Assembly: GCA_021325135.1 (NCBI GenBank)
Contig: JAJPHT010000026.1
Span: 1 to 64,000, forward strand
Direction: 5' to 3'
DNA length: 64,000 nucleotides
Origin: Pseudomonadota bacterium
GTDB taxonomy: Archaea > Thermoplasmatota > SW-10-69-26 > JACQPN01 > JAJPHT01
Positions 1 through 8,098 of the stretch are shown here, one piece after another. A model generated the notes under the pieces. The model was not told the origin of the DNA, searched no databases, and saw only the letters and a list, made by a program, of their open reading frames with translations. How positions within the stretch are numbered: the first letter of the stretch is position 1; the number at the start of each line of letters is the position of its first letter. The position numbers and the translations under genes are program-made.

Positions 1-1
1 C

Positions 2-112
2 ACCGGCGGCGACGACGGCTACTGGCTCTTCCTGAACACCCAGGTCAGCGAGGACGGCGGCGTGGTCACGGCCCAGACGGCCACGACCGGCACCCTCGCG
101 GCGGACTTCTGA
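2..112 (+). CDS. C-terminal end of a truncated protein
   Basis: The window opens inside a reading frame that runs to a TGA at 110-112 and encodes 36 residues, beginning TGGDDGYWLF and ending TTGTLAADF. Codon use (G/C in third positions) matches the neighbouring genes. The fragment has no recognisable motif. The abundance of Gly, Asp and Thr would fit the end of an extracytoplasmic protein, but that is only an impression. The rest of the gene lies to the left of the window. Confidence 0.6.
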   Translation, partial: TGGDDGYWLFLNTQVSEDGGVVTAQTATTGTLAADF

Positions 113-139
113 GGCCAACCTGGAGCTGGGGAGCGCGCC

Positions 140-403
140 TCACCGCTCCTCCCCCGCTCGCTCCTCCTCGGCCTGCGCGCGCCGCCCCAGCCAGATGGCG
201 ACGAAGGTCCCCGCGGCGATGGCCACGGGCAGCGCGAGCAGCTGCACCAGCGCGCCGGCGAGGAGGCGCCCTCCGCAGCCGAAGGCCGCGAGCCCCGCGC
301 ATTCGGGGTTCGCGGGGCCGCGGAGGGCGCCGCCCAGCGCGGCGAGGGCGACGGCGAGGAGGGCGAGGGCCAGGCCCGTGGCCAGCAGGGCGCGGGGGGT
401 CAA
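140..403 (-). CDS. small two-helix membrane protein
   Basis: This encodes 87 residues from a TTG start. There are two hydrophobic segments (about residues 5-27 and 45-70), separated by a short loop with two Cys residues (PECAGL and FGCGG), and a charged C-terminal tail (RRAQAEEERAGEER). No family is recognised. The start is supported by a CTTCAAG promoter-like box centred 28 nt upstream (428-434). The same box serves the divergent M61 peptidase gene. The two loop cysteines could form an extracytoplasmic disulphide. Confidence 0.6.
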   Translation of the reverse strand: MTPRALLATGLALALLAVALAALGGALRGPANPECAGLAAFGCGGRLLAGALVQLLALPVAIAAGTFVAIWLGRRAQAEEERAGEER

Positions 404-427
404 CGCGGGGCGAGCGGCGCCACAAGG

Positions 428-434
428 CTTGAAG
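428..434. promoter_or_regulatory. shared bidirectional TATA-like box CTTGAAG
   Basis: The near-palindromic heptamer CTTGAAG reads CTTCAAG on the other strand. Its centre (431) lies 28 nt from the TTG start at 403 on the minus strand and 28 nt from the ATG start at 459 on the plus strand. This is the spacing expected of archaeal TATA boxes of leaderless genes. It recurs at many other genes in the window. Confidence 0.55.
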
Positions 435-458
435 CGAGCGCCCCGTTTCGGCGGCGCG

Positions 459-2318
459 ATGAAGCTCCACTACGCGGTCGCGATGCCGGAGCCCGAGACG
501 CACCTCTTCCACGTCTCGGTGGAGGTCTCCGGCGCGCAGGGGGACCGGCTGCGCTTCGTGATGCCGGCGTGGGCGCCGGGAAGCTATCTCGTGCGCGACT
601 TCGCGCGGCACGTGCAGGAGGCCGAGGCGGTGGACGCTCGCGGGCGCGCGCTGCCGGTCGCGCGCGTCGACAAGCAGACGTGGGAGGTCGCGCTGGAGGG
701 GCGCTCGCGCGTCGCGTTCCGCTACAAGGTGTACGCCAACGAGCTTTCGGTGCAGACGAGCCACCTGGACGCGACGCACGGCTACGCCAACGGCACGAGC
801 CTCTTCGTCTACGTGGAGGGCGCCAAGGCGCTTCCGGCCACGCTGGAGATCAGGCCCTTCAAGGGGTGGCGCGTGGACGTCGCGCTCCCCTCCGCGGGGC
901 CCAACCGCTTCTCGGCCCGGGACTACGACGAGCTGGTGGACGCGCCCTTCGAGTGCGGCACGCACCGGACCGTGGACTTCCGCGCGGCGGGCAAGCCGCA
1001 CCGCGTCGCGATCTACGGGCAGGGCAACGAGGACGTGGACCGCATCGCCAAGGACCTCAAGGCCATCGTGGAGGAGGAGGCCGCGATCTTTGGGGGCTTG
1101 CCCTACGAGCGATATCTTTTCATCCTGCACCTGCACGACCGGCGCGGCGGGGGGCTGGAGCACCGGGGCAGCAACACGTCCAGCGTGGACCGGTGGAGCT
1201 TCCAGCCCGGGAAGCGCTACGAGGAGTTCCTCGCGCTGGAGGCGCACGAGTTCTTCCACACCTGGAACGTGAAGCGCCTGCGCCCCGCGGTGCTGGGGCC
1301 CTTCGACTACACGCGGGAGAACCACACGACGCTCCTGTGGGCGATGGAGGGCGTCACGTCCTACTACGACCACCTGGTGCTCGCGCGGCTGGGGCTCATC
1401 TCGGAGGATCGATATCGCGAGTTCCTGGCGGAGACGATCACGCAGCTTCGCCAGCAGCCGGGGCGCTTCCACCTCTCGCTCGCGCAGAGCAGCTTCCTCA
1501 CCTGGGTGAAGCTCTACAAGCAGGACGCCAACTGGGTCAACACGGGCGTCTCGTACTACCTCAAGGGCGAGCTCATCGGGCTTCTCCTGGACCTCGCCAT
1601 CCGCGACCGCACCGACGGGCGCAAGTCGCTGGACGACGTGATGCGGGCGCTCTACGAGAAGTACCCCGCCAGCGGTCCCGGCATCCCCGAGCCGCACCAC
1701 GGCGGCGAGGACGGCTGGCGCACGACGCTGGAGGAGGTCACGGGCCTCTCGTGGCGCGCCTTCTGGGAGACGCACATCGAGGGGACGGAGGAGGTGGCCT
1801 TCGAGCCCGCGCTGCGCAAGCTCGGCTGGGCGCTGCGCCCCGTGCGCAAGGAGGAGAAGCCCGACGAGAAGGCGAAGAAGGGCGACTACGCGACGCCGGG
1901 CGCGTGGCTGGGCCTCGACGTCAAGGAGCACGAGAAGCGCATCCTCGTCGCCCGCGTGCTGCACGGCAGCCCCGCCATGGCCGCGGGCCTCTCGCCCGAG
2001 GACGAGCTGGTCGCCTTCGAAGGCGCGCAGGTCAAGGACAAGGACTTCCTGGAGCGGCGCCTCCGCGAGCGGCGCCCCGGCGACACGGTGCGGCTCCACG
2101 CCTTCCGCCGCGGGATGCTCGTGGAGACGCGCGCGACCCTCGCCGAGAACCCGCCCGAGAAGTGGGTCCTCGAGGAGGACAAGCGCGCAAGCCCCCGGGC
2201 CAAGCGCCTGCGCCGCGCCTGGCTCGCGCCCCTCTCCCGCGCAAAACGCGCAAGCCCCGTCGCGGGCGGCAAGCCCAAGCGCGGCGCGCGCTCGCGCATC
2301 GTGGGCGAAGGCGAGTAG
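459..2318 (+). CDS. M61-family metallopeptidase with PDZ domain (glycyl aminopeptidase-like)
   Basis: This 619-residue protein belongs to the M61 peptidases, zinc-dependent aminopeptidases that prefer N-terminal Gly or Ala. The order is an N-terminal beta domain, a catalytic domain and a PDZ domain. The zinc motif HEFFH is at residues 263-267, followed by the family signature TWNVKRLRP. The likely third ligand, E297, lies in WAMEGVTSYY. The PDZ domain spans about 485-570 (GAWLGLDV...GSPAMAAGL...GDTV). A Lys/Arg/Ala-rich tail of about 45 residues extends past the usual end of the family. No signal peptide is seen, so the enzyme is probably cytoplasmic. The ATG at 459 is preferred to earlier in-frame codons because the CTTGAAG box lies 28 nt before it and the family's N-terminal strand begins there. 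Confidence 0.93.
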   Translation: MKLHYAVAMPEPETHLFHVSVEVSGAQGDRLRFVMPAWAPGSYLVRDFARHVQEAEAVDARGRALPVARVDKQTWEVALEGRSRVAFRYKVYANELSVQTSHLDATHGYANGTSLFVYVEGAKALPATLEIRPFKGWRVDVALPSAGPNRFSARDYDELVDAPFECGTHRTVDFRAAGKPHRVAIYGQGNEDVDRIAKDLKAIVEEEAAIFGGLPYERYLFILHLHDRRGGGLEHRGSNTSSVDRWSFQPGKRYEEFLALEAHEFFHTWNVKRLRPAVLGPFDYTRENHTTLLWAMEGVTSYYDHLVLARLGLISEDRYREFLAETITQLRQQPGRFHLSLAQSSFLTWVKLYKQDANWVNTGVSYYLKGELIGLLLDLAIRDRTDGRKSLDDVMRALYEKYPASGPGIPEPHHGGEDGWRTTLEEVTGLSWRAFWETHIEGTEEVAFEPALRKLGWALRPVRKEEKPDEKAKKGDYATPGAWLGLDVKEHEKRILVARVLHGSPAMAAGLSPEDELVAFEGAQVKDKDFLERRLRERRPGDTVRLHAFRRGMLVETRATLAENPPEKWVLEEDKRASPRAKRLRRAWLAPLSRAKRASPVAGGKPKRGARSRIVGEGE

Positions 2319-2321
2319 GTG

Positions 2322-2370
2322 CGGGGTTTGGGGGCTTCGCCCCTGAAACCCCAATTTGCGCGCGCGAAGC
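2322..2370. repeat. short hairpin, possible relic of the long palindromic element
   Basis: Just after the M61 stop codon, GGGGTTTGGGGGC and GCCCCTGAAACCCC form a tight hairpin around TTC, followed by AATTTGCGCGCGCGAAG. The outer arms and the right flank match those of the longer palindromic elements near 19357-19452 and 59452-59580, but the central loop is missing. It may be a collapsed copy, and may act as a transcription terminator. Confidence 0.55.
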
Positions 2371-2406
2371 AAGTGGATGCCTGCGGCGGAGGTCCTGCAG
2401 TTGATC

Positions 2407-2595
2407 CTAGGGCTTCAGCTCCGCCTCCAGGAGCCGCGCGCAGGTCGCATCCAGGCTCGCCCGCAGGCCTGCCAGCTCCTGCCGCGCGCCGGCCGCGACG
2501 CGGGGCCCGCGGGCGAGGCGGGCCTCCAGGCGACGGATGCGCCGCTCAAGACGGCCGATCTCCGTCCTCAGGAGGCGCCTGGGATGGTGCGGCAT
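2407..2595 (-). CDS. small coiled-coil protein, function unknown
   Basis: This encodes 62 residues from an ATG. The sequence is almost entirely charged helix with heptad-like Leu/Ile spacing (IGRLERRIRRLEARL, then QELAGLRASLDATCARLLEAE). That pattern predicts a short coiled coil or helical hairpin. It is divergent from the glycosyltransferase gene. It has no signal peptide or membrane segment and the family is not recognised. The codon pattern supports it, but its small size keeps confidence moderate. Confidence 0.5.
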   Translation of the reverse strand: MPHHPRRLLRTEIGRLERRIRRLEARLARGPRVAAGARQELAGLRASLDATCARLLEAELKP

Positions 2596-2722
2596 GGGGG
2601 GCGGGCTGCACAGTCCTAGGCATGAAACCATTCGCGCGGACGTCGCTCGCGACGGGTCGGATTGCCCCGGGATGGATGATCGGGACGGAGCGCTCAAGTC
2701 CCACCGGGTCCGGGCCGACGCG

Positions 2723-4762
2723 ATGCGCGTTGAGACAGGACAGTCCGCATGGCTGCTCGCGACCGTCGCCGCCCTCGTGGCATCCTCCTCGCTTTCCCTG
2801 GGCTTCGCGCCAACGCTCTCCACGATGACGCTCCTCGCGTCCCTCGCCCTCCTCTCCGCGCGCGGGCTGCGCGCCTCCGCGGAGCGCATGGGCCCCGGCG
2901 CGGCGCGCGCCCTGGTCCTCGCGGGCGGCGCCCTCGCGCTGGCCGGGAGCGCCCTCGCGCTGGACGCCGCGCTCCCCCTCGCCGCGCGCGTCGCGGGGGG
3001 TGCCTTGGGCGCGCAGGCCCTCGTGGCCTCGCTGGGCGCCTCCACGTCGCGGGCCAAGGCGAGCCGCTGGCTCCTCCCCCTCATGGGCCACGGGACGGTC
3101 CTCGCCGCGAGCGTGGGGCTCGTCGTCCTGCGCGGCGCGCTCCCGCCCGCGATCCTCATGGGGTACGCGTCGGGCTTCGCGCTGCTGGCGCTCCACGCGT
3201 CGTGGGCCCAGGGCAGCGCGCCGCGCGCCTCCGTCGCGGGCTGGGAGGTCCCGCTCCTGGCCGCGATGGTCGCGGGCGTCGGGGCCGCGTCGCTCCTCTA
3301 CGCGCGCGAGGTCGTCGCCCTCGCGCTCCTGCGCGGCGCGACGCGCCCGGCCCTCGCGGTCGCCCTCGCCGCGGGCGCCTTCGCGCTGGCGATCCTGTGC
3401 GCGCCGCCCCCCGCGCCGCGCCGGCGCTCGGGCATCCTGCTCGACGTGGTCGCGCACGGCGCGGCGGGCATCGCGCTGCTCAACGTGCTCTTCCTGGGCT
3501 TCTCCGTCGTCTCGGGCTGGAGCCTGCGCCTCGTCTTCGCCCTCCTCTTCGCGTGGCAGCTCGTCGTCATCGGCATGGAGTACCGCACGCTGCGCCACGC
3601 CCGGAGGAGCCGCAAGCGCGGCCCCGCGGCGCGGGACGCCGGCCTGCGCCCCCTGACGGTGGTCGTGCCCGCCGCCAACGAGGAGCACGTCCTCCCGGCG
3701 AGCCTCGCGGCCAACCTGGCGGTGGACCCGCGCCTGCGCTTCCTGCTCGTCCCCGCGACGAAGTCCAGGGACGGCACCGTGGCCCTCGCGCACCGCCTCG
3801 CCGCCGAGCACCCGGAGAGGGTCCGCGTCGTGGAGGGCTCCACCGGCTCCAAGGCGGAGGACCTCAACCTCGCGTGGCGAGAGGTGGACACGGACCTCGT
3901 CCTCCTCCTGGACGCGGACGAGACCATCGACGAGGGCTCCCTGCGCCGCGCGCTGGCCATCCTCGACGCGGAGCCCGACGTGGGCCTCGTGCAGGGGCGC
4001 AAGGTGAGCCGCGCGCCGGGCGAGGGCTTCCTCGCGCGCTTCGTGAGCGCGGAGCGGCGCTACTGCACCTGGATGGACCACGCGATGCACGGCGACGAGC
4101 TGGGAAGCAGCCACTTCGGAGGAAGCGCCGCCCTGCTTCGCCGCGAGGTGCCGCCCTCCCTGGGGGGCTGGACCGACCGCACCATGACCGAGGACATCGA
4201 GTTCACGCTGCGCCTCCACCTGGACGGGCGCTGGCGCATCGTGTACGACCCCGACGTCATCGTGCGCGAGAGCGACCCCTCGACGTTCTCCGACCTCCTC
4301 AAGCAGCGCACGCGCTGGAGCCGCGGCTGGGCGCAGTGCTTCGCGCTCTACTTCGGCAAGGTCGTGCGCTCCCGCGAGCGACTGGGCCGCAAGCGCGCCT
4401 TCGGGCTCGCATGGCTGCTGGTCATCACCGTGAGCGCGCTCTGGACGACCTTCGTGCCCGCGACGCTCCTCATGCGCATGGCGGGCATCTCGCCGCTCCT
4501 TCCCGTGGTCGTGGGCGTCCCGCTGACGCTGATCCTGCTGCCCAGCCGCCTCCTGGCCTACGGCTACGCGGCGCTGCGCGACCCCGTGATCCCGCTGCGC
4601 TTCTCGCCCGCGCGCTTCGCCGAGCTGGCGCTCCAGGCGTACCTGTGGATCCTCCTGGGATGGTTCGTGCAGATCCACGCCCTCTACCTGGAGCTCTCCA
4701 GCGCGCCGCGCGTCTGGTACGTCACCGGCAAGCGCCGCGCCCAGAAGGCCGCCGGGGCGTGA
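2723..4762 (+). CDS. membrane GT2 family glycosyltransferase
   Basis: This 679-residue membrane protein has several N-terminal hydrophobic helices (about residues 8-300), a processive-type GT2 catalytic domain (about 308-540) and further C-terminal helices. Catalytic signatures are VVVPAANEE at the nucleotide fold, DAD at 397-399, TED at 489-491 and QRTRW at 528-532. These match enzymes of the cellulose/hyaluronan synthase and GlcNAc-transferase type, which use NDP-sugars. The substrate cannot be assigned. The start at 2723 is favoured by a GCTCAAG box about 28 nt upstream and a hydrophobic helix soon after it. An ATG at 2672 would add 17 polar residues. Its stop overlaps the GTG of the next gene (GTGA), so the two are probably co-transcribed. 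Confidence 0.88.
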   Translation: MRVETGQSAWLLATVAALVASSSLSLGFAPTLSTMTLLASLALLSARGLRASAERMGPGAARALVLAGGALALAGSALALDAALPLAARVAGGALGAQALVASLGASTSRAKASRWLLPLMGHGTVLAASVGLVVLRGALPPAILMGYASGFALLALHASWAQGSAPRASVAGWEVPLLAAMVAGVGAASLLYAREVVALALLRGATRPALAVALAAGAFALAILCAPPPAPRRRSGILLDVVAHGAAGIALLNVLFLGFSVVSGWSLRLVFALLFAWQLVVIGMEYRTLRHARRSRKRGPAARDAGLRPLTVVVPAANEEHVLPASLAANLAVDPRLRFLLVPATKSRDGTVALAHRLAAEHPERVRVVEGSTGSKAEDLNLAWREVDTDLVLLLDADETIDEGSLRRALAILDAEPDVGLVQGRKVSRAPGEGFLARFVSAERRYCTWMDHAMHGDELGSSHFGGSAALLRREVPPSLGGWTDRTMTEDIEFTLRLHLDGRWRIVYDPDVIVRESDPSTFSDLLKQRTRWSRGWAQCFALYFGKVVRSRERLGRKRAFGLAWLLVITVSALWTTFVPATLLMRMAGISPLLPVVVGVPLTLILLPSRLLAYGYAALRDPVIPLRFSPARFAELALQAYLWILLGWFVQIHALYLELSSAPRVWYVTGKRRAQKAAGA

Positions 4763-5124
4763 GCGCGACGGAGGGCGCCGCGCGGGAGGTGCGGCGCCGC
4801 CTGCGCCTGGCGGCGTGGATCCTGGGCGCGGCGCTCGCCGCGGGGCTCGCCGCCCTCGGGGCCCGGACCCCGCCTCTCGCCCTTGCCGCGCCCGCGCTGG
4901 CGGGGCTGGGCTTCCTGGCGGCGCAGAGCGTCCCCCGCGCGGCCCGCCTGGGCGCCGGCGCGGGCTACCTCGCGGGCGCCTCCCTCGCCCGCGCGGGCCT
5001 CCTCGCCTCGGGCCTCGCCCTCGCGCTGGGCGCCCGCGACTGGGGCTATCACCTCTTCGCGGGGCTCCTCGCGGCGGTGGGCGTCTGGATCGCGGCCGGG
5101 GCGAGGCCTCAGATGTCGCGGTAG
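4759..5124 (+). CDS. small membrane protein coupled to the glycosyltransferase
   Basis: This 121-residue protein starts at a GTG that overlaps the preceding stop codon (GTGA), so translation is likely coupled to the glycosyltransferase. It is rich in Ala, Leu and Gly with about four predicted membrane helices and an Arg-rich N-terminus (REVRRRLRL). No family is recognised. It could be an accessory subunit of the glycosyltransferase, on position alone. Its last 16 bp overlap the 3' end of the convergent gene at 5109-5312. Confidence 0.65.
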   Translation: MSATEGAAREVRRRLRLAAWILGAALAAGLAALGARTPPLALAAPALAGLGFLAAQSVPRAARLGAGAGYLAGASLARAGLLASGLALALGARDWGYHLFAGLLAAVGVWIAAGARPQMSR

Positions 5125-5312
5125 CGGCGCTCGACCACCGTGGTGCGCCGCCGCGTGAAGAGGTGGACGATGGCCAGGAGGATGCCCAGGCCGATGCAGA
5201 CCCACCCCAGCCAGACGAGGCTGCCGCCCAGGGCGGCGAAGCCGAACGCGTTCGTGAAGCTGAGCACGATGCCGACGAGGATCAGGACGATCCCCAGCGA
5301 AAGCAGCGCCAT
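5109..5312 (-). CDS. small two-helix membrane protein (paralogue of the 5416-5613 product)
   Basis: This 67-residue protein has two hydrophobic helices and a basic tail (FTRRRTTVVERRYRDI). It aligns by eye with the divergently encoded 65-residue protein at 5416-5613. Shared features are a Gly/Val/Leu first helix, F-T-x(3)-GF in the middle, a second helix ending in IVHL or IIHL, and a basic C-terminus. The function is unknown. A CTCATAG box lies about 27 nt upstream of the ATG. Confidence 0.65.
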   Translation of the reverse strand: MALLSLGIVLILVGIVLSFTNAFGFAALGGSLVWLGWVCIGLGILLAIVHLFTRRRTTVVERRYRDI

Positions 5313-5415
5313 GCCCCAAGCTCGCCTGCCGGCGCCCTATGAGTTCTGGCCGCTCCGTCGACGCTTCGAAGAAAGGGCCACAAGCCACAACCGGCCCCGG
5401 AGCGGGCTCGACCGC

Positions 5416-5613
5416 ATGCAAACGCTCGGATGGGGCATCGCCCTGGTGATCCTTGGCCTCCTGCTGACCTTCACGCACCTCTTCGGCTTCGTCGTGGGCT
5501 TCCCGCTCCTGGCCATCGGCATCGTGCTCATCGCGGTGGGCGTCATCCTGGGCATCATCCACCTGGTCACGGGCACGACGCGCACGGGCCGCCTCCGCGG
5601 GCGCACCATCTGA
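5416..5613 (+). CDS. small two-helix membrane protein (paralogue of the 5109-5312 product)
   Basis: This 65-residue protein begins MQTLGWGIALVILG. Its two membrane helices flank FTHLFGF and a basic tail (TTRTGRLRGRTI) follows. It is clearly related to the divergent neighbour at 5109-5312, so the pair looks like an inverted duplication. A palindromic CTTCGAAG at 5364-5371 lies between the two genes and may be a shared control site. No function can be assigned. Confidence 0.65.
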   Translation: MQTLGWGIALVILGLLLTFTHLFGFVVGFPLLAIGIVLIAVGVILGIIHLVTGTTRTGRLRGRTI

Positions 5614-5616
5614 GGC

Positions 5617-5949
5617 TCAGCGCTTCGGCCGGCCGCGCAGCTTCGCGCGCCGCGTCCACGCGAGCCCCAGCGCGCGCTGGAACGCGGCGCGCTCCACGCG
5701 GGTGAGGTCCACCCACGTGTGCCCCATGCGCCCGAAGCCGCCCTCGACCGGGCTGAACGCCTCGGGGTGCTCGCGGCAGACCTCGGCCTGCTCCGCGGGG
5801 CCAAGGCCCAGCGAGGCGCGGCGCTCGTCCGGGAAGAGGGTGCAGAACTTCCCGCCGTAGGCGCGGAACGAGGGGAATCCCACGTGGTCGCGCTCCTCCA
5901 CGTCGGGCAGCGCCAGCGCGAGGGTCCGCACCGTCTCGTTGCGGATCAT
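5617..5949 (-). CDS. MmcQ/YjbR-like protein
   Basis: This 110-residue protein resembles the MmcQ/YjbR (DUF419) family, small proteins with a double-wing fold sometimes annotated as DNA-binding. Typical features are an N-terminal helix with LALPDVEERDHVGFPSFR, then KFCTLFP and a C-terminal HTWVDLTRV element. Its ATG overlaps the stop codon of the M24 peptidase (ATGA), so it is the second gene of that transcription unit. The molecular role of the family is not settled. Confidence 0.8.
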   Translation of the reverse strand: MIRNETVRTLALALPDVEERDHVGFPSFRAYGGKFCTLFPDERRASLGLGPAEQAEVCREHPEAFSPVEGGFGRMGHTWVDLTRVERAAFQRALGLAWTRRAKLRGRPKR

Positions 5950-7115
5950 GGCGTCACGATGTCGCGCTGCGCCCTCGTCGTGACCTCAGGCTTCAGGTCG
6001 CGGTGGACGTACACGTCGATCTCGTTCCTCACGCCGAACTCGGGCAGGTACACGCCCGGCTCGATGGTCACGAGGAGCCCGGGGATCAGCTCGCGCGTGT
6101 CGTAGGTCTCGAAGCCGTCGAGGTTGGCGCCCTCGCTGTGGACCTCTTGGCCCACGCTGTGGCCCGTGCGGTGCGTGAACCACTGGGCGAGCCCCTTCTG
6201 GACCAGGTGCTCGCGCACGGCGTGGTCGGTCTCCGCGCCGGTGGTGGGCTTGCCCCGCTTGGCGGCGGCCTCCAGGTGGTGGACGCCCGCGTCGCGCGCG
6301 TCGCGCACGGCCTCGAACACCTCGACGTGCCGCGCGCTGGGCTTCTTCCCCGCGAAACCGGTCCAGGTGATGTCCGCGTACACCGAGCCGGGCTGGTCGA
6401 GCTTGCCCCACAGGTCGATGAGGACCCAGTCGTCCTTGCGGATGGGGCTGCTCCCCTGCTCGGGGGGCGCATAGTGCGGATCGCCCGCGTGCTCGTTGAC
6501 GCCCACGATGGGCGCGTGGTCGAAGACGAGGCCCGCGTCGCGGAACTTCTTGACGAGGAACTGCTGGATATCAAATTCGGTGACGCGGCGGCCCGCGAGG
6601 GCCTCGCTGAAGGCGTGGGCGAACGCGGCGTCCTTGCTCTCGTCCAGGATTTTCGCCGCCTTGCGGTGCGTGGCCAGCTCGGCGTCGCTCAGGCGCGCAT
6701 AGGCGTACTGGTAGAGGTCGCCGCTGGGGACGACGCTCTTGCCCAGGCCGCGCACCAGATCGAGGGTCCCTCCGTCGACGCGGCTCACGTAGGGGAGCGT
6801 GCCGCCGGGGGCGTACTCCATGGCGACGCTGCGGGCCCCCTTCACGACGTCGGTGAGGGCGTCCACGAGGCTGCCGCGGTGCGTGTAGGAGCGCACCGAC
6901 GCGTCGATGCCCTGGATGGCGCTGCGGTCGATGGCGCTGGCGACGAGCGTGGGGCGCCCCTCGGCGGGGATCCAGTAGAAGACGCGGCGCGTGAGGTGGC
7001 GCTCCTCGCCCCCCAGCACGCGCTTGAGGACGGGGTTGCTCCCCTTGAAGTCGTAGACGAGCCACCCGTCGATGCCCTTCTGGCGGAGGTACTCCTGCGC
7101 CTCGTGAAGACCCAT
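5946..7115 (-). CDS. M24-family metallopeptidase (Xaa-Pro aminopeptidase-like)
   Basis: This 389-residue protein has an N-terminal creatinase-like domain (about 1-150) and a C-terminal pita-bread catalytic domain. All five dinuclear-metal ligands expected for the family are visible: D234 (VLIDLWG), D248 (YADITWTG), H319 (HRTGHSVG), E352 (TIEPGVY) and E365 (RNEIDV). It should therefore be an active aminopeptidase, probably of Xaa-Pro type, in the cytoplasm. A CCTTCAAG box at 7140-7147 lies 28 nt before the ATG, supporting a leaderless transcript. It is the first gene of a pair with the YjbR-like protein. Confidence 0.92.
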   Translation of the reverse strand: MGLHEAQEYLRQKGIDGWLVYDFKGSNPVLKRVLGGEERHLTRRVFYWIPAEGRPTLVASAIDRSAIQGIDASVRSYTHRGSLVDALTDVVKGARSVAMEYAPGGTLPYVSRVDGGTLDLVRGLGKSVVPSGDLYQYAYARLSDAELATHRKAAKILDESKDAAFAHAFSEALAGRRVTEFDIQQFLVKKFRDAGLVFDHAPIVGVNEHAGDPHYAPPEQGSSPIRKDDWVLIDLWGKLDQPGSVYADITWTGFAGKKPSARHVEVFEAVRDARDAGVHHLEAAAKRGKPTTGAETDHAVREHLVQKGLAQWFTHRTGHSVGQEVHSEGANLDGFETYDTRELIPGLLVTIEPGVYLPEFGVRNEIDVYVHRDLKPEVTTRAQRDIVTP

Positions 7116-7139
7116 GCCGGGCGGACCGGGCCGCGTGCG

Positions 7140-7147
7140 CTTGAAGG
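7140..7147 (-). promoter_or_regulatory. TATA-like box for the M24 peptidase
   Basis: CCTTCAAG on the minus strand is centred about 28 nt upstream of the ATG at 7115. Spacing and sequence match the boxes before several other genes here. Confidence 0.5.
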
Positions 7148-7211
7148 TTGCCTGGCCTCCGATGCGTAACCATGCGTCAACGCTTTCTCCGCCGGGCGCC
7201 TCCTCCCTGCC

Positions 7212-7706
7212 ATGACCGAGGACATCGTCCACGAAGCGACCTACCCCTACCCTCCGGAGGAGGTGTGGCGCGCCATCACGGAGCCGGCGGCCCTCAACGC
7301 CTGGCTCATGCAGACCGACTTCCGCGAGGCCGCCGTGGGGCACAGGTTCGAGTTCCGCGACAAGCCGCGCAAGGCCGTGGGCTGGGACGGGGTCACGCGC
7401 TGCGAGGTGCTGGAGGTCGTGCCGCCCCGGCGCTTCGTCTTCCGCTTCGGCGACGGGAGCGGCGGCTTCACGCCGACGACCGTCTCGTGGGACCTGGAGC
7501 GCACGCCCTCCGGGGGCACGCACGTCCGCTTCCGGCACTCGGGCTTCGGCGGCCTGAAGGGGTGGCTCATGCGCCAGGGCATGAACCAGGGGTGGGCGCG
7601 CATGGTGGCCCGCGCCATCCCCTTCGTCATCGAGCGGCGCCGCGCCACTGGCGCGTTCCCCCTGCGCGACGAGGTCAAGGCCAACGCCAGGGCGCCGCGG
7701 GCGTGA
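7212..7706 (+). CDS. SRPBCC (AHSA1-like) domain protein
   Basis: This 164-residue protein has the SRPBCC/START-like fold. It shows the usual N-terminal pattern (HEATYPYPPEEVWRAITEPAALNAWLM), a central GHRFEFRDKP strand and a C-terminal helix ending in IERRRATG. Members bind hydrophobic ligands or act as co-chaperone-like proteins. It is followed after 1 nt by an ArsR-family regulator. That two-gene arrangement is also known in bacteria, where the regulator controls the pair. A CTTTCTC box lies about 26 nt before the ATG. Confidence 0.88.
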   Translation: MTEDIVHEATYPYPPEEVWRAITEPAALNAWLMQTDFREAAVGHRFEFRDKPRKAVGWDGVTRCEVLEVVPPRRFVFRFGDGSGGFTPTTVSWDLERTPSGGTHVRFRHSGFGGLKGWLMRQGMNQGWARMVARAIPFVIERRRATGAFPLRDEVKANARAPRA

Positions 7707-7707
7707 C

Positions 7708-8064
7708 ATGCCCCGCGCCATCCGCACCCGCGAGGCGACCGCCGCCCGCGACGCCCGCGTCTTCCGCGCCCTGGCCGACCCCACGCGCCGCCGCATCCTC
7801 CACGTCCTGGGCGGCGGCGAGATGCGCGCAGGGGACGTCGCGCGGCGCTTCGCCATCAGCCGCCCCGCCGTCTCGCGCCACCTGGGTATCCTCCTGGAGG
7901 CGGGCCTGCTCTCCGTGCGAGTCCAGGGGCGGGAGCGCCTCTACGCCATCGTGCCGGGGCCCCTGCGCGACGCGGCGGGGCGCCTGCGGGCCCTCGACGC
8001 GCTCTGGGAGGAGAAGATGGCGCTCCTGGGGGAGCACCTGGCGCGCTCGCGGGGCGAGCGGTGA
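7708..8064 (+). CDS. ArsR-family winged-helix regulator
   Basis: This 118-residue protein has a central ArsR-type winged helix: RALADPTRRRILHVLGGG (helices 1-2), AGDVARRFAISRPAVSRHLGIL (recognition helix) and the wing VRVQGRERLYAI. No Cys metal-sensing site is present, so it belongs to the non-metal ArsR group found next to SRPBCC genes. It starts 1 nt after the SRPBCC stop codon and probably regulates its own operon. The ligand is unknown. Confidence 0.9.
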   Translation: MPRAIRTREATAARDARVFRALADPTRRRILHVLGGGEMRAGDVARRFAISRPAVSRHLGILLEAGLLSVRVQGRERLYAIVPGPLRDAAGRLRALDALWEEKMALLGEHLARSRGER

Positions 8065-8098
8065 GGGCACCGCGACCGGAACCGCTTTCCCGCGGCCC

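Noticed and set aside
66..2372. Long open frames on the strand opposite the M61 peptidase and other GC-rich genes
   Set aside because: They mirror real genes in another frame, have Arg/Ala/Pro-rich composition and no recognisable domain. High GC makes stop codons rare.
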